Shown piece after piece: positions 28,632 through 40,941 of a stretch of 64,000 nucleotides of DNA (positions are counted from its first letter, which is position 1; each line of letters begins with the position of its first letter). The stretch is from the NCBI RefSeq assembly GCF_014204795.1, contig NZ_JACHMB010000001.1, positions 1,240,001 through 1,304,000 of the forward strand, read 5' to 3'. The stretch is from Nonomuraea jabiensis (GTDB lineage Bacteria; Actinomycetota; Actinomycetes; Streptosporangiales; Streptosporangiaceae). The translations under genes and the position numbers were made by a program. The notes beneath the pieces are model-generated. The model searched no databases. It saw nothing but the letters and a program-made list of their open reading frames with translations, and was not told where the DNA came from.

Positions 28632-28880
28632 GAGTCGTGTAACCCGTTTCGTGGATGGAGTCTTTGGACAATGCCATCCTAGGGGGCTTGACGTGGCAGC
28701 CCCGAACCGATTAACCGCGCCGAAACGAACACGGCACGGGCGTGGGCCACTCCGACCGCCCGCTCACCCCTCCCGCTCCTGCACCCGCCTACCTGCTCCG
28801 GCACGCGCCACGGAAGCGCCCGCCGCCCACCATCACCGCCAGGCCGCCCGCCATCACCCCCGAGCCGGAGACCCATCGGG

Positions 28881-30953
28881 TCAGGCCGAGCGGCTGACCT
28901 CGGGCTGGTAGCCGTACTCGATCCCGGGCCCCGCCCCGGTGTGCTCCCTGAGCCAGACCGTGGCGTCGGCGGCGGGCATGGGCCGCCCGAACAGCCACCC
29001 CTGCCCCATGTCACACCCCATCTCGTCCAGCCGCATCGCCACCTCGTCCGACTCCACGCCCTCCGCGACCGAGCGCAGGCCGAGCGAGCGGACCAGGTCC
29101 ACGATCGAGCGGACGATCCGGTAGTCGTCCTCCGACTCGGCGATCCGGCGCACGAACGAGGCGTCGATCTTCACCTCGGACACCGCCAGACGCTGGAGCC
29201 GGATCAGCGACGAGTAACCCGTACCGAAGTCGTCGAGCGCCAGCGGCACGCCCAGCGCGGCCAGCGCCTTGATCGTCTCCTGGGTGTAGGCCTGGTCGCC
29301 CGTCAGGATGCGCTCGGTCACCTCCAGCTGGATGGCCCCCGGCGGGAGCCCGGAGGCGGCCAGGCCGACCTCCAGTTGCTCCGGCAGGGCCGAGTCGAGC
29401 AGGTCGCGGGCCGAGATGTTGACCGAGATCTGCACCTGCAGCCCCGTGTGCCACCAGCGGGCCGCCTGTTCCAGCGCCGCCTCGATGACGTACGCCGTGA
29501 GGGGCCGCATCAGGTACGACTGCTCCGCCAGCGGCACGAACTCCGACGGCGGGATCATCCCGTGCACCGGATGCCGCCACCGCAGCAGCGCCTCGACGCC
29601 CTGGACGGCGCCGGTGCCGAGGCTGACCTTGGGCTGGAAGTGCAGCCGCAGCTCGCGGCTGTCGATGGCACGGCGCAGGTCGCCGAGGAGGTTGAGGCGT
29701 TCGGGAGAGTTGCGGTCCTTGTCGGGCTGGTAGAGCTCCACCCCGCTGCGCCCCTCCTTCGCCAGGTACATGGCCACGTCGGCCCGCTGCAGCAGCAGCT
29801 CGAAATCGGGGGCGTGGTCCGGGTAGAGGGCGATCCCGACGGAACCGTCCACGTCGAAGGTCATGCCCTCCAGCCGTACCGGCTCGGTCAGCGCCGCCCG
29901 CAGCCGGGCCGCGACCTCCCTGGCCGCGTGGGCGTCCCTGATCGAGGGCAGCAGCACGGCGAACTCGTCGCCGCCCAGCCGCGCCACGACGTCGCCGGGG
30001 CGTACGGAATGGGTGAGCCGGTGCGCCACCATCTGCAGCAGCCGGTCGCCCACCGGATGCCCCATCGTGTCGTTGACCTCCTTGAACCGGTCGAGGTCGA
30101 GGAGGAACAGGCCGACCCGCTCGTCCTGCCGGGCCTCGGCCAGCGCCTCCTCCGTGCTGACGATGAGCATCTTGCGGTTGGGCAGGCCGGTCAGCTCGTC
30201 GTGCAGGGCCTGATGGTCACGGCGCATCGAGAGCGTGGCGGTGAAGTAGACGGCGGCCAGCGGGGCGACGAAAAGGGGCACCATGCCGGGCGAGTGCTCC
30301 ATGGCCACGACGACCAGGGGCGCCAGGCCGAGCAGCCCGACGTACACGAGGCTCTGCGGGACGACCGTGACCTTGAACACCCGCGTGATCGAGCGCCGCT
30401 CGTGCAACGCGACCGCGCCGCACACGAGAGCGGCCCTGGTGACGAAGTACGCGACCCCGGCCAGCGCGATCGCCGGCAGGTCCGACCCGTCCGGCACCCA
30501 GGGCACGGCCGGGCTCGGCGCGATCCCGAACACCCCCAGCACCACGGCCGCCGCGGTGAGCGCGAGCGTCGACTGCGCGATGTTGAACATGACCCGATGC
30601 CACGCCTTACGCGTCACCACCCCGTTCATGGCGACGGCCACGGCCTGCATGAGCACCGCGACGGGCAGCCCGAAGTGCAGGAGCACGGCGAAGGTGAACA
30701 TGGTGGAGGGGTACGTGCCACCCACCGAGGCGGCGGACGACACCATCACGGGCCTCAGCTCGCCCAGGATCACCAGCACCGACAGCGCCCAGAACAGCGG
30801 CGTGCGGGCGAGCTCCACCAACCCGGCGGCGTCCAGCCTCAGCATGGCCACCACGAGCGCGGTGAAGCCGATCACGGTTACGCCCGCGAGGAACGCCCAG
30901 AGCGGCGTGCCGACGCGTGGTCCGGTGTCGCGGGTGTCGGTTGGGTCAGTCAT
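28881..30953 (-). CDS. rmdB: Membrane GGDEF-EAL cyclic-di-GMP phosphodiesterase (RmdB-like)
   Basis: A 690-residue protein with about nine N-terminal membrane helices (residues 15-250), no PAS domain, then GGDEF (RLGGDEFAVL, LFLLDLDRFKEVND) and EAL (VEALLRWRHP, NISARDL, EVTERIL, DDFGTGYSS, KIDASFV, GQGWLFGRP) domains, all signature residues intact. The place between ligA and gatC corresponds to SCO5495 (RmdB) in Streptomyces, a phosphodiesterase that affects development; this link is from memory. The start is ATG 30953; upstream in-frame ATGs at 30971 and 31061 have no better ribosome site. The two GGDEF-EAL genes in this window differ in having or lacking PAS. Confidence 0.88.
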   Translation of the reverse strand: MTDPTDTRDTGPRVGTPLWAFLAGVTVIGFTALVVAMLRLDAAGLVELARTPLFWALSVLVILGELRPVMVSSAASVGGTYPSTMFTFAVLLHFGLPVAVLMQAVAVAMNGVVTRKAWHRVMFNIAQSTLALTAAAVVLGVFGIAPSPAVPWVPDGSDLPAIALAGVAYFVTRAALVCGAVALHERRSITRVFKVTVVPQSLVYVGLLGLAPLVVVAMEHSPGMVPLFVAPLAAVYFTATLSMRRDHQALHDELTGLPNRKMLIVSTEEALAEARQDERVGLFLLDLDRFKEVNDTMGHPVGDRLLQMVAHRLTHSVRPGDVVARLGGDEFAVLLPSIRDAHAAREVAARLRAALTEPVRLEGMTFDVDGSVGIALYPDHAPDFELLLQRADVAMYLAKEGRSGVELYQPDKDRNSPERLNLLGDLRRAIDSRELRLHFQPKVSLGTGAVQGVEALLRWRHPVHGMIPPSEFVPLAEQSYLMRPLTAYVIEAALEQAARWWHTGLQVQISVNISARDLLDSALPEQLEVGLAASGLPPGAIQLEVTERILTGDQAYTQETIKALAALGVPLALDDFGTGYSSLIRLQRLAVSEVKIDASFVRRIAESEDDYRIVRSIVDLVRSLGLRSVAEGVESDEVAMRLDEMGCDMGQGWLFGRPMPAADATVWLREHTGAGPGIEYGYQPEVSRSA

Positions 30954-31125
30954 CGGTAACAGAACCCCCATTAGGTCACTATGGGAGGGTACGACCTTCA
31001 CCCCACTTCGCGAAACCAAGCGCGTACGTTCCGTCACTTCTCCTTTCCGACATATACCCAAAAACCACCCTGGGTAGCAAACCGCCTACCCTCCCCACAC
31101 AACCGCCCCCCGCCACCCCAGCTCC

Positions 31126-31524
31126 GCTACCGTGCCGTCCCGACGCGCGGCCATCCCCACGCACGCCACCACCAAGCACCAGCCCGCCCGCGCATCGCAC
31201 AGCGCCCGCCACCCGCCCGACGCCGCACCCCGCGCATCGGCCGGGCACCGCACACCAGCGCCGAACTCCACCGCACCACGCCCCACCGACGCGGCGCCAA
31301 GAGCGCCCCTCCGAGAGCCGCGACACCGCCGACGCGGTGCCGCCTGCCGCTCTGCCCACTCCCGCGCGCTGCTGAGCTGAGCGCCCGCTATCGTGCCATC
31401 CCCACGCGCGGCCATCCCCAGGCGCGCCACCACCAAGCACCAGCCCGCCCGAGATCGCATAGCGCGCACGCCACCCGCCCGACGCCGCACCCCGCGCATC
31501 GGCCGAGCGCCGCCCACCGGCGCC
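31126..31524. repeat. Pair of ~137-bp direct repeats in a C-rich spacer
   Basis: The 588 bp between ligA and the RmdB-like gene (30954-31541) hold no supported gene. Copy 1 (31126-31262) and copy 2 (31387-31524) are direct repeats, roughly 87% identical by eye. Each contains GCGGCCATCCCCA, then CCACCACCAAGCACCAGCCC and CGACGCCGCACCCCGCGCAT. The plus strand is C-rich and the transcribed strand therefore G-rich. Any ORF running through is a by-product of the composition. The segment probably separates the ligA 3' end from other transcripts and may expand or contract. Confidence 0.75.
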
Positions 31525-31541
31525 CGGCCCGTCGAAGGCCG

Positions 31542-33791
<2,250 letters not shown>

Positions 33792-33818
33792 CTACCGCTG
33801 GGCACTGACAACCAGCGC

Positions 33819-34799
33819 TCACCCGGCCTCCGGGTCCTCCCTGAGCACCTGGGCCGCCTTCCGGCAGGCCGCCAGGGCCGCGCGGGCGTACGCGGGCGAG
33901 GCCCCGGCCAGCCCGCACGCCGGGGTCAGCACGACCTGCCCGGCCAGCCGGTCGGGCGCGAACCCGAGCCGCCGCCACAGGTCCAGCGCCGGTTTGGCGA
34001 CCACCCCGTGGTCCGGCAGCCGGGTGTCCCGGCCGGGCACGACCCCCAGCAAGAGCTGCAGGCCCGCCTCGACGGCCTCCCCGACGGAGTCCTCATCCCT
34101 GCGCCGCAGCAGCGCGGCGTCCACCGACACACCGCGCACCCCGGCCCTGCGCAGCACGTCGAAGGGCACGGACGGCGCGCAGCAGTGCACGATCGGGGCG
34201 TCGAAGGAGCGCATCGACTCCTCCACCCGCCACTCCTCGACGGCCGCCAGCCGCCCGAACCCCGACGCCGTCGGCACGGTCCCCGCCAGCACCCCGGGCA
34301 GCCCCGGCTCGTCGAGCTGCAGCACGATCTCCGTCACCCCGGGCAGCCGCCGCCGCACGTCGGCGCAGTGATCGGCGACCCCCTGCGCCAGCGAGGCGAT
34401 CAGATCGCGTACGGCCCCCGCGTCGGAGAGCATCTTGTCGCCGTGTTTCAGCTCGATCGCCCCGGCCAGCGTCCACGGACCGCAGACCTGCAGCTTGAGC
34501 GGCCCGGAGTAGTCGTGGCCGACCTCCTCCAGCCCGTCCAGGTCCCGCCGCAGATGATCGACGGCCCGCTGGTGGTCGCGCCCCGGCCGATCGGCCAGCC
34601 GCCACCCGGAGGGCTGCACCTCGACGGGCAGATCGACGAGCAGCCCGGCCGTCCTGCCGATCATGTCGGCGCCGACGCCCCTGGCCGGCAGCTCGGGCAG
34701 GTACGGCAGCCCGGGCACCTCTCCGAACACGACCCTGATCGCCTCGAGATGATCCTCGCCCGGATGCGAGCCGACTCCGGTGGCTTCCCACGTTGACAT
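33819..34799 (-). CDS. MetE C-terminal-like (cobalamin-independent methionine synthase family) protein
   Basis: 326 residues related to the catalytic C-terminal half of MetE, as found as a free-standing gene next to ligA and mnmA in actinobacteria. VGSHPGEDH near the N-terminus, zinc-ligand-type segments VHCCAPSVPFDVLR (His and Cys) and LTPACGLAG (Cys) and the barrel strand VLQLDEPGLPGVL are visible. The N-terminal half of full MetE is missing, so it may use a methyl donor other than methyl-tetrahydrofolate polyglutamate. The true reaction is not established. ATG 34799 is divergent from the metallo-beta-lactamase-fold gene, 24 bp apart. Confidence 0.8.
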   Translation of the reverse strand: MSTWEATGVGSHPGEDHLEAIRVVFGEVPGLPYLPELPARGVGADMIGRTAGLLVDLPVEVQPSGWRLADRPGRDHQRAVDHLRRDLDGLEEVGHDYSGPLKLQVCGPWTLAGAIELKHGDKMLSDAGAVRDLIASLAQGVADHCADVRRRLPGVTEIVLQLDEPGLPGVLAGTVPTASGFGRLAAVEEWRVEESMRSFDAPIVHCCAPSVPFDVLRRAGVRGVSVDAALLRRRDEDSVGEAVEAGLQLLLGVVPGRDTRLPDHGVVAKPALDLWRRLGFAPDRLAGQVVLTPACGLAGASPAYARAALAACRKAAQVLREDPEAG

Positions 34800-34823
34800 G
34801 GGCACAAGCGTAGGCTCTGTCGA

Positions 34824-35456
34824 ATGGAGCTGACGAAACACGAGCACGCCTGTGTACGCGTGGAGAAGAACGGCAAGGTCCTGATCATCGACCCCGGGAC
34901 GTTCAGCAAGGGTCCGGTGCTCGACGGCGCCGACGCGGTCCTGATCACCCACGAGCACTTCGACCACGTGGACGTCGACAAGTTGAAGGCCGCGCCGCCC
35001 ACCCTGGAGATCTACACCTGCGAGGGCGTGGCCGCGGATCTGACGGACGTTCCGCAGAAGGTCCAGGTGGTACGGCATGGCGACGCGTTCGAGGCGGCCG
35101 GTTTCCGCGTGCGGGCCTTCGGCGAGTGGCACGCCAAGAACCATCCCGACGTGCCCGTCGTCCAGAATGTCGGCTTCCTCGTCGACGACGAGATCTTCTA
35201 CCCGGGTGACGCCTTGACGGTCCCGGGGGTGGACGTGCCCACCCTGCTGGTCCCGACCGGCGGGCCCTGGCTGAAGCTCGGGGACATGATCGAATATCTC
35301 CGCGAGATCCGCCCGGCAAGGGCGTTCTCCACCCATGACGGCCTGTACAACGACATCGGCCTCGGCCTGGTGGACAACTGGCTGAAGATGGAGTCGGAGC
35401 ACCAGAGCGCCGACATCCGCCGCCTGGCGGCCGGCGAGTCGGTCACGCTCAGCTAG
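34824..35456 (+). CDS. Metallo-beta-lactamase-fold (UlaG-like) hydrolase
   Basis: A 210-residue cytoplasmic hydrolase. The metal site is complete: THEHFDHVD (HxHxDH), His in EWHAKNHP, Asp in YPGDAL and the final His in FSTHDG. The compact form and absence of a signal peptide point to the UlaG/YcbL-type group of unknown substrate rather than a beta-lactamase. Its end overlaps the end of the convergent mnmA by 8 bp. It shares a short divergent promoter region with the MetE-like gene. Confidence 0.85.
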   Translation: MELTKHEHACVRVEKNGKVLIIDPGTFSKGPVLDGADAVLITHEHFDHVDVDKLKAAPPTLEIYTCEGVAADLTDVPQKVQVVRHGDAFEAAGFRVRAFGEWHAKNHPDVPVVQNVGFLVDDEIFYPGDALTVPGVDVPTLLVPTGGPWLKLGDMIEYLREIRPARAFSTHDGLYNDIGLGLVDNWLKMESEHQSADIRRLAAGESVTLS

Positions 35457-36507
35457 CGGAGACGATCGTCGCCGAGCCGATCACGGTGTCGCCGGAGTAG
35501 AGCACCGCCGCCTGGCCCGCCGCCACGCCGGTGGCCGGGCGGTCGAGGTCGACGCGGAGGCCGCCGGAGATCTCCTCGAAGCGGCACCCGTACACCTCTC
35601 CGTGCGCCCGCAGCTGCACGGTCAGGTCCTCGAAGGTGGACGGGCCGTTCCACACCGGGCTGCCGCACGTGATCGAGGTGACCTCCAGCGCGGACCGCGG
35701 GCCGACCGTGACCGTGTTGGACACCGGCTCGATCGACAGCACGTAGCGGGGCCGGCCGTCGGCCGCCGGGCGGTCGATGTGCAGGCCCTTGCGCTGCCCG
35801 ATCGTGAAGCCGTGGGCGCCCTGGTGGCTGCCGACGACCTCGCCGCTCTGGTCGACGATGGGGCCCTCGGCCGAGCCGAGCCGCTCGGCCAGGAAGCCGC
35901 GGGTGTCGCCGTCGGCGATGAAGCAGATGTCGTGGCTGTCGGGCTTGTCGGCGACGGTCAGGCCGCGCCTGGCGGCCTCCTCGCGCACCTGGGCCTTGGT
36001 CGAGTCGCCCAGCGGGAAGATCGCGTGGCTGAGCTGCTCGCGGGTGAGCACCCCGAGCACGTACGACTGGTCCTTGCCCTGGTCGGGGCTCCTGGACAGC
36101 ACGCCGTCGACCAGCTTGGCGTGGTGGCCGGTGGCGACCGCGTCGAAGCCCAGCGCCAGCGCCCGGTCCAGCACCGCCGAGAACTTGATCTTCTCGTTGC
36201 ACCGCAGGCACGGGTTGGGCGTGCGGCCCGCGGCGTACTCGGACACGAAGTCCTCCACCACGTCGCGCTGGAAGCGTTCGGCCATGTCCCAGATGTAGAA
36301 GGGGATGCCGATCACGTCGGCGGCGCGTCGCGCGTCGCGCGAGTCCTCGATCGTGCAGCAGCCCCGCGCCCCCGTGCGGTGGGATTGGGGGTTGGCCGAC
36401 AGAGCGAGGTGCACGCCAGTGACGTCGTGACCGGCCTCGGCGATCCGAGCGGCGGCCACGGCGGAGTCGACGCCGCCCGACATGGCGGCAAGCACACGCA
36501 GTCCCAT
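35449..36507 (-). CDS. mnmA: tRNA-specific 2-thiouridylase
   Basis: Puts the 2-thio group on U34 of tRNAs for Lys, Glu and Gln, taking sulfur from the cysteine desulfurase encoded 1.1 kb upstream on the same strand. The 352 residues have the ATP-pyrophosphatase loop [11 protein letters not shown] (about residue 9), the first catalytic Cys in [16 protein letters not shown] and the second in [12 protein letters not shown], then the C-terminal tRNA-binding beta-barrels. Length and motifs are normal. ATG 36507 is taken. Confidence 0.96.
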   Translation of the reverse strand: MGLRVLAAMSGGVDSAVAAARIAEAGHDVTGVHLALSANPQSHRTGARGCCTIEDSRDARRAADVIGIPFYIWDMAERFQRDVVEDFVSEYAAGRTPNPCLRCNEKIKFSAVLDRALALGFDAVATGHHAKLVDGVLSRSPDQGKDQSYVLGVLTREQLSHAIFPLGDSTKAQVREEAARRGLTVADKPDSHDICFIADGDTRGFLAERLGSAEGPIVDQSGEVVGSHQGAHGFTIGQRKGLHIDRPAADGRPRYVLSIEPVSNTVTVGPRSALEVTSITCGSPVWNGPSTFEDLTVQLRAHGEVYGCRFEEISGGLRVDLDRPATGVAAGQAAVLYSGDTVIGSATIVSAS

Positions 36508-36574
36508 GACCGTTCCAGCGTACTGTCCGCGCGGGAGTGCGCGACCATGGCCGGGGTCTGCGAGTATTCAGGCC

Positions 36575-37618
36575 ATGCGACTGTTCGGGCGCAAGGGCGC
36601 AGACGAAGAGGCCGGCGACGGGATCGCCGAGTTCTGGGCGTGGTGGGAGGAGTCCAGGCCGGGGCTCGACTCCCTGGTCGCCAACGGCGACGTCGGAGGG
36701 CTTGAGGAGCGGCTGGCCCCGGCCGTCGCCGCGATCCACCCGGGCCTGGTCTGGGAGGTCGCTCCGGGCAAGGAGGCCGCGCACGCCCTGGTGGTGACCG
36801 CGGCGGGCGACCCCGAGCTGCGTTCGCTCGCGCACCGCTGGGCCAAGGCTGCGCCGCCGTCCGACATGTTGTGGGAGTTCCACCCGTCGCGGCAGGCCAA
36901 TCCGCAGGCCATGGAGCTGACGCTCGACGTCGGCGGCTTCGAGTTCGCGCTCGACAAGCTGATGCTGGGGCTGCGGGTGCCGAGGGACCAGCCGCGGGTC
37001 GACGTGTCCGCGTACCACCCGATCTTCAGCGAGCTGGACGAGGACACCAGGATGGAGGCCGCCCTGCTGGCCCTCGACTGGCTGCTCGGCGAGGACGACG
37101 TGGCCCGGTGGGTCGGGGAGATCACGCCGGCGACGTTCCAGCCGATCGACTCCGTGGCCGCCGTCCACCTGCCCGCCGTGGTCGCCGACCTGGCCTCGGG
37201 CTACACCGAGGAGGAGTGGGTGCTGCTCGAAGGGCAGACCGGCAGCGGCGCGCCGCTGGTCGCCACGGCCCGCCACCCGCTGCGGCCGGTGGACTATCCG
37301 CTGTTCGACCAGCACATCGAGATCACGCTGCCCTACACCCACCGCGACGAGAACGGCCTGCCGGTCGGCGACTCGCTGGCGGCGCTGCGCGACTTCGAGG
37401 AGCGGCTGGCCGCGCGGCTGCTCAAGCTGCGCGACGACGCGGTGCTGGCGGCGCACCTGAGCGCCGAGGGGCATCGGATCATCCACGTGTACGCCGACCC
37501 GACCGGCGACGCGGCGATCCACGCGAAGGAGCTGATCGTGAGCTGGGAGGAGGGCGAGCCCCGGGTGGACGTGGCCGCCGATCCATCCTGGTCGGCCGTG
37601 GTGGCCTTCCTGACCTGA
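36575..37618 (+). CDS. DUF695-like protein, unknown function
   Basis: 347 residues with no signal peptide or membrane segment. FWAWWEESRPGLDSLVANGDVGGLEERLAPAVAAIHPGLVWEV and a C-terminal DUF695-type region (EEWVLLEGQTGSGAPLVATARHPL and DFEERLAARLLKL) are the recognisable parts. The function is unknown. It interrupts the otherwise minus-strand mnmA-cysteine desulfurase pair, starting 67 bp from mnmA in the divergent direction and ending 21 bp before the convergent cysteine desulfurase. A soluble protein with conserved genomic place, possibly a housekeeping accessory. Confidence 0.6.
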   Translation: MRLFGRKGADEEAGDGIAEFWAWWEESRPGLDSLVANGDVGGLEERLAPAVAAIHPGLVWEVAPGKEAAHALVVTAAGDPELRSLAHRWAKAAPPSDMLWEFHPSRQANPQAMELTLDVGGFEFALDKLMLGLRVPRDQPRVDVSAYHPIFSELDEDTRMEAALLALDWLLGEDDVARWVGEITPATFQPIDSVAAVHLPAVVADLASGYTEEEWVLLEGQTGSGAPLVATARHPLRPVDYPLFDQHIEITLPYTHRDENGLPVGDSLAALRDFEERLAARLLKLRDDAVLAAHLSAEGHRIIHVYADPTGDAAIHAKELIVSWEEGEPRVDVAADPSWSAVVAFLT

Positions 37619-37639
37619 CGCCGGCTGAGGCACCGGGCG

Positions 37640-38803
37640 TCAGCTGAGGCCGGCCCGGCGGGCGCGTTCGACGGCGGCGGGGAGCACCTCGATCAGGCGG
37701 TCGACGTCGTCGCGGGTCGAGGTGTGCCCCAGCGTGAACCTGAGCGAACCCCGCGCCGCCGCCGCCTCGGCCCCCATGGCCAGCAGCACGTGCGACGGCT
37801 GCGCCACGCCCGCCGAACACGCCGAGCCCGTCGAGCACTCCACGCCCTTGGCGTCGAGCAGCATGAGCAGCGCGTCTCCCTCGCAGCCGGGGAAGGAGAA
37901 GTGGGCGTTGCCGGGCAACCGGTCGGCGGGGTCGCCGTTGAGCACCACGTCGGGGACTGCCTGGCGGACGCGCTGGATGAGCTCGTCGCGCAGCGACGTC
38001 AGGCGGCGGGCCAGGGCCTCCTGCTCCTTGACGGCGGTGCTGACGGCGGCGGCCAGCCCGGCGATGGCGGGCGCGTCGAGCGTGCCCGAGCGCACGTCGC
38101 GCTCCTGACCTCCGCCGTGCTGCACGGAGACCGGCGTCAGCCCTCTGGCCAGCAGCAGCGCGCCGGCCCCCATCGGGCCGCCGACCTTGTGGCCGGTCAG
38201 CGTGAGCGCGTCGACCCCCGAGGCCGAGAACGACACGGGCAACTGCCCCACCGCCTGGACCGCGTCGGTGTGGAACGGGATGCCGTGGTCGTGGGCGATG
38301 GCCGCCAGCACGTGGACGGGCTGGACCGTGCCGACCTCGTTGTTGGCCCACATGACGCTGATCATGGCCACGTCGTCGGGGTCGCGCTCGATGGCCGCGC
38401 GCAGGGTCTCGGGGTGGACCCGGCCGTACGCGTCCACGTCGAGCAGCTCGACCTCGGCGCCCTGGCTGTCGGCCAGCCAGTGGGCGGGGTCGAGCGCGGC
38501 GTGGTGCTCCACGGAGCTGATCAGCACGCGCCGCCTCGGGCGGCGGGACCAGTAGAGGCCCTTGATCGCGAGGTTGTCGGCCTCGGTGCCGCCCGAGGTG
38601 AACACGACCTCGCTGGGCCGGGCGCCAAGTGCGTCGGCGATCGTCTCGCGCGCCTCCTCGACCACCCTGCGCGTCCGGCGGCCCGCCGCGTGCAGCGAGG
38701 AGGCGTTGCCGACGCATTTGAGCTGCTCCGTCATGGCCTCGATCGCCTCGGGCAGCATGGGCGTGGTAGCCGCATGATCAAGATAGGCCGACGGTCTGGT
38801 CAC
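37640..38803 (-). CDS. Cysteine desulfurase (IscS/NifS class)
   Basis: PLP enzyme that releases sulfur from cysteine as an enzyme persulfide, here most likely for MnmA and Fe-S clusters. The 387 residues show [18 protein letters not shown] at the start, [23 protein letters not shown] (His stacking on PLP), [18 protein letters not shown] (PLP lysine) and the loop [11 protein letters not shown] with the catalytic Cys (about residue 325), a group I layout. The start is GTG 38803; a TACGCT hexamer 6 nt upstream suggests a leaderless transcript. It is divergent from the TetR gene, 53 bp apart, so the TetR operator may touch both promoters. Confidence 0.93.
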   Translation of the reverse strand: MTRPSAYLDHAATTPMLPEAIEAMTEQLKCVGNASSLHAAGRRTRRVVEEARETIADALGARPSEVVFTSGGTEADNLAIKGLYWSRRPRRRVLISSVEHHAALDPAHWLADSQGAEVELLDVDAYGRVHPETLRAAIERDPDDVAMISVMWANNEVGTVQPVHVLAAIAHDHGIPFHTDAVQAVGQLPVSFSASGVDALTLTGHKVGGPMGAGALLLARGLTPVSVQHGGGQERDVRSGTLDAPAIAGLAAAVSTAVKEQEALARRLTSLRDELIQRVRQAVPDVVLNGDPADRLPGNAHFSFPGCEGDALLMLLDAKGVECSTGSACSAGVAQPSHVLLAMGAEAAAARGSLRFTLGHTSTRDDVDRLIEVLPAAVERARRAGLS

Positions 38804-38821
38804 CCGATCAGCGTATCTCGT

Positions 38822-38850
38822 TTGCCACTGTACCGTCCGGACGGTACAGT
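38822..38850 (+). promoter_or_regulatory. tetR promoter with perfect palindromic operator
   Basis: ACTGTACCGTCC (38827-38838) and GGACGGTACAGT (38839-38850) form a perfect 24-bp palindrome. TTGCCA (38822-38827) and TACAGT (38845-38850) are an ideal -35/-10 pair with 17-bp spacing, so the operator covers the spacer and the -10. Six bases separate the -10 from ATG 38857, implying a leaderless mRNA and strong autorepression. An outer pair TGCCACT and AGTGGCA extends the symmetry with a 3-bp offset. Confidence 0.8.
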
Positions 38851-38856
38851 AGTGGC

Positions 38857-39369
38857 ATGCGAAGAGACGAGCTTTTGGATGCGGCAGAGGATCTGCTCTG
38901 CGACCAGGGCTCGTCCGCACTCACCCTGGCCGCCGTGGCGGACCGGGCGGGCGTCAGCAAGGGCGGCCTCCTCTATCACTACGGCACCAAAGAAGCCCTG
39001 ATCAAAGGCATGGTGGAGCGCCTGATCGAGGACTTCGACCAGCTCATGGCCGCGCAGCCCGGGGAGACCTACACCGAGCGCTACCTGCACGCCACGCTGG
39101 CCGCCGTCCGCTCCGGACGGCTGCGACGATGGGCCGTGGTCACGGGCGCCTCGGGCAACCTCTTCCTGCTCGCGCCGCTCCGCGAGGCGATGTCCCGCTG
39201 GCATCGCGAGGGGTTGAGCGAGGAGCCGGATCCGCGGGTGTCGCAGATCGTACGACTGGCGTGTGAAGGGCTCTGGGACGTGGCCAGCCACGACCCGGAG
39301 CTGAACACGGAGGACGATCTCCAGGCGCTCGAGACCCGGATGAAAGCGCTACTCAAACCCCCTTCCTGA
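38857..39369 (+). CDS. TetR family transcriptional regulator
   Basis: A 170-residue TetR repressor, shorter than average. The N-terminal helix-turn-helix [28 protein letters not shown] (about residues 25-52) is typical, the C-terminal ligand domain short. It is the first gene on the plus strand after the divergent cysteine desulfurase; the MFS gene 312 bp downstream is the likely target. The palindrome in its own promoter implies autoregulation. The ligand is unknown. Confidence 0.92.
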   Translation: MRRDELLDAAEDLLCDQGSSALTLAAVADRAGVSKGGLLYHYGTKEALIKGMVERLIEDFDQLMAAQPGETYTERYLHATLAAVRSGRLRRWAVVTGASGNLFLLAPLREAMSRWHREGLSEEPDPRVSQIVRLACEGLWDVASHDPELNTEDDLQALETRMKALLKPPS

Positions 39370-39680
39370 GCCCCTGACCCGCCCGCCTCCCCCATTGTGG
39401 GACGCGGGCCCGTCGCGGCCTTCCCGACCGCCCCCTCGGACGACAGCCGGTACGGCGCCGCCCTGCTCGGGAACGGACCCGGGCCACCGCTCGCCCCCGG
39501 ACACTCTTCACCGACCCGTGGCTTGGCCCTGGCATTTGGCGCTCGGCGCGCGCCGGGAGCGGCTTCGGATGGTGACGCCGGCCCCCTCCCCCCACGTGAG
39601 CTCGCCCGGATGCCGCAGGGCGGGCGGCAGCGAAACCCAAATATGGCGAAATAGTGCGAATTCTTGTGAGGTATTAAGCG
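39370..39680. other. Intergenic region before the MFS gene
   Basis: 311 bp without a supported gene. An open frame 39397-39654 has no ribosome site and a composition-driven sequence. The last 50 bp turn AT-rich (AAATATGGCGAAATAG, then TTGTGAGGTATTAAGCG), which should be the promoter and ribosome region of the MFS gene; it holds no copy of the TetR palindrome. Confidence 0.5.
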
Positions 39681-40871
39681 ATGACCCGTTCCCTGAGGAG
39701 TGCCCGTTACGGGGCGGTTCTGACGTTTGTGCTGGGCGGACTGATGGTGGGCACCATGACGGTGCGCATCCCGGCGTTGACCGACAAGCTCGGCCTGTCC
39801 GAGTCGACGGTCGGCGCCGTGCTCCTGGTGTGGGGCCTGGGCGCGCTGGTGACGATGCAGTCCATGCGCCGGATCATGGCCCGCGCGGGCAGCCGGGCGG
39901 TGCTGCGGATCGGCGGGCCGCTCACCGCGCTGGGACTCGTGGCCGTGGCGTTCGCCCCGAACCTCCCGTCGCTCATGGTGGCCGTGGCGTTCTTCGGCAT
40001 GGCGTTCGGCACCGTGGACGTGGCCATGAACGCCCAGGGCTCCACGGTCGAGCAGGCGTACGGCCGGCCGCTGATGAACGGCATGCACGCGGGCTGGTGC
40101 GTGGGCGCCATCTCGGCGGGCGGGCTGGGCAGCCTGGCGATCGCCGTGGGGCTGCCGTTCACCGCCAACGTCGCGCTGATCGGCCTGGTCTCGCTGCCCG
40201 TCATGGTGCTGATCGGCCGTACGTACCTGCCCGAGCCCCCGGCGGCCGGGGCCACGACGGCGGCTCGCCGGCGCATGCCGCCGATCGTCTACCTGCTGGG
40301 CGCGATCATGTTCTTCGCGTTCATGGTCGAGGGCACCGTCGCCGACTGGAACGGCCTCTACATGCGCAACGAGCTGGGCGCCCCCGAGGCGCTGGCCGCC
40401 CTCGGCTACCCGGTGTTCGAGCTGGGCATGCTGATCGCCAGGCTCACCGGTGACCGGCTGCGGACCAGGTTCGGCGTGCGGGGCATGCTGACCGTCTCCG
40501 GGGTGGCGACGGCCGGGTTCTTCGCGGTGGTGCTGATGGCGCCGGCGGCGCTGGTGGCGGTGTTCGCGATGTTCTTCGTCGGGCTCGGCGTGGCGACGAT
40601 CTCGCCGCTGACCCTGTCGCTGGCCGGCACCGCGACCGACTCCCCAGGACCGGCGATCGCCCAGGCGGGCGCCATGGGGTACGCCGGCCTGCTGCTCGGG
40701 CCCGTGGTGATCGGCTTCATCTCGGACGCCACGACGCTGCGTACCGCGCTCGGCATCGGGGTCGTCCTGGGCGTGCTGATCGCGGCCGCCTCCCGGTTCC
40801 TCCCCCGGAGCGAGCCCGCCGCGATCACCTCGTCCGTCACGCTCACCGAGCGAGAGACCGTCGCGGTCTGA
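39681..40871 (+). CDS. MFS transporter
   Basis: A 396-residue major facilitator with about 12 hydrophobic segments. The FucP/YbjJ-like branch is suggested by LVWGLGALVTMQSMRRIM in loop 2-3, FFGMAFGTVDVAMNAQGSTVEQAYGRPLMNGMHAGW and ATISPLTLSLAG. Members of that branch often sit beside a TetR-type gene. ATG 39681 is preceded by GAGG at 11 bp, a weak site. The substrate is unknown. Transcribed in the same direction as the TetR gene, perhaps under its control. Confidence 0.85.
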   Translation: MTRSLRSARYGAVLTFVLGGLMVGTMTVRIPALTDKLGLSESTVGAVLLVWGLGALVTMQSMRRIMARAGSRAVLRIGGPLTALGLVAVAFAPNLPSLMVAVAFFGMAFGTVDVAMNAQGSTVEQAYGRPLMNGMHAGWCVGAISAGGLGSLAIAVGLPFTANVALIGLVSLPVMVLIGRTYLPEPPAAGATTAARRRMPPIVYLLGAIMFFAFMVEGTVADWNGLYMRNELGAPEALAALGYPVFELGMLIARLTGDRLRTRFGVRGMLTVSGVATAGFFAVVLMAPAALVAVFAMFFVGLGVATISPLTLSLAGTATDSPGPAIAQAGAMGYAGLLLGPVVIGFISDATTLRTALGIGVVLGVLIAAASRFLPRSEPAAITSSVTLTERETVAV

Positions 40872-40941
40872 CATTTGTCACCGTCAAGCCGCGTACATAG
40901 GCCACTGCCCCGTTCAGTGCCGCTGTGCGAGCCTGAACGCC

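Noticed and set aside
39397..39654. 85-codon plus-strand frame before the MFS gene
   Set aside because: No ribosome site; low-complexity Pro/Gly/Arg composition.
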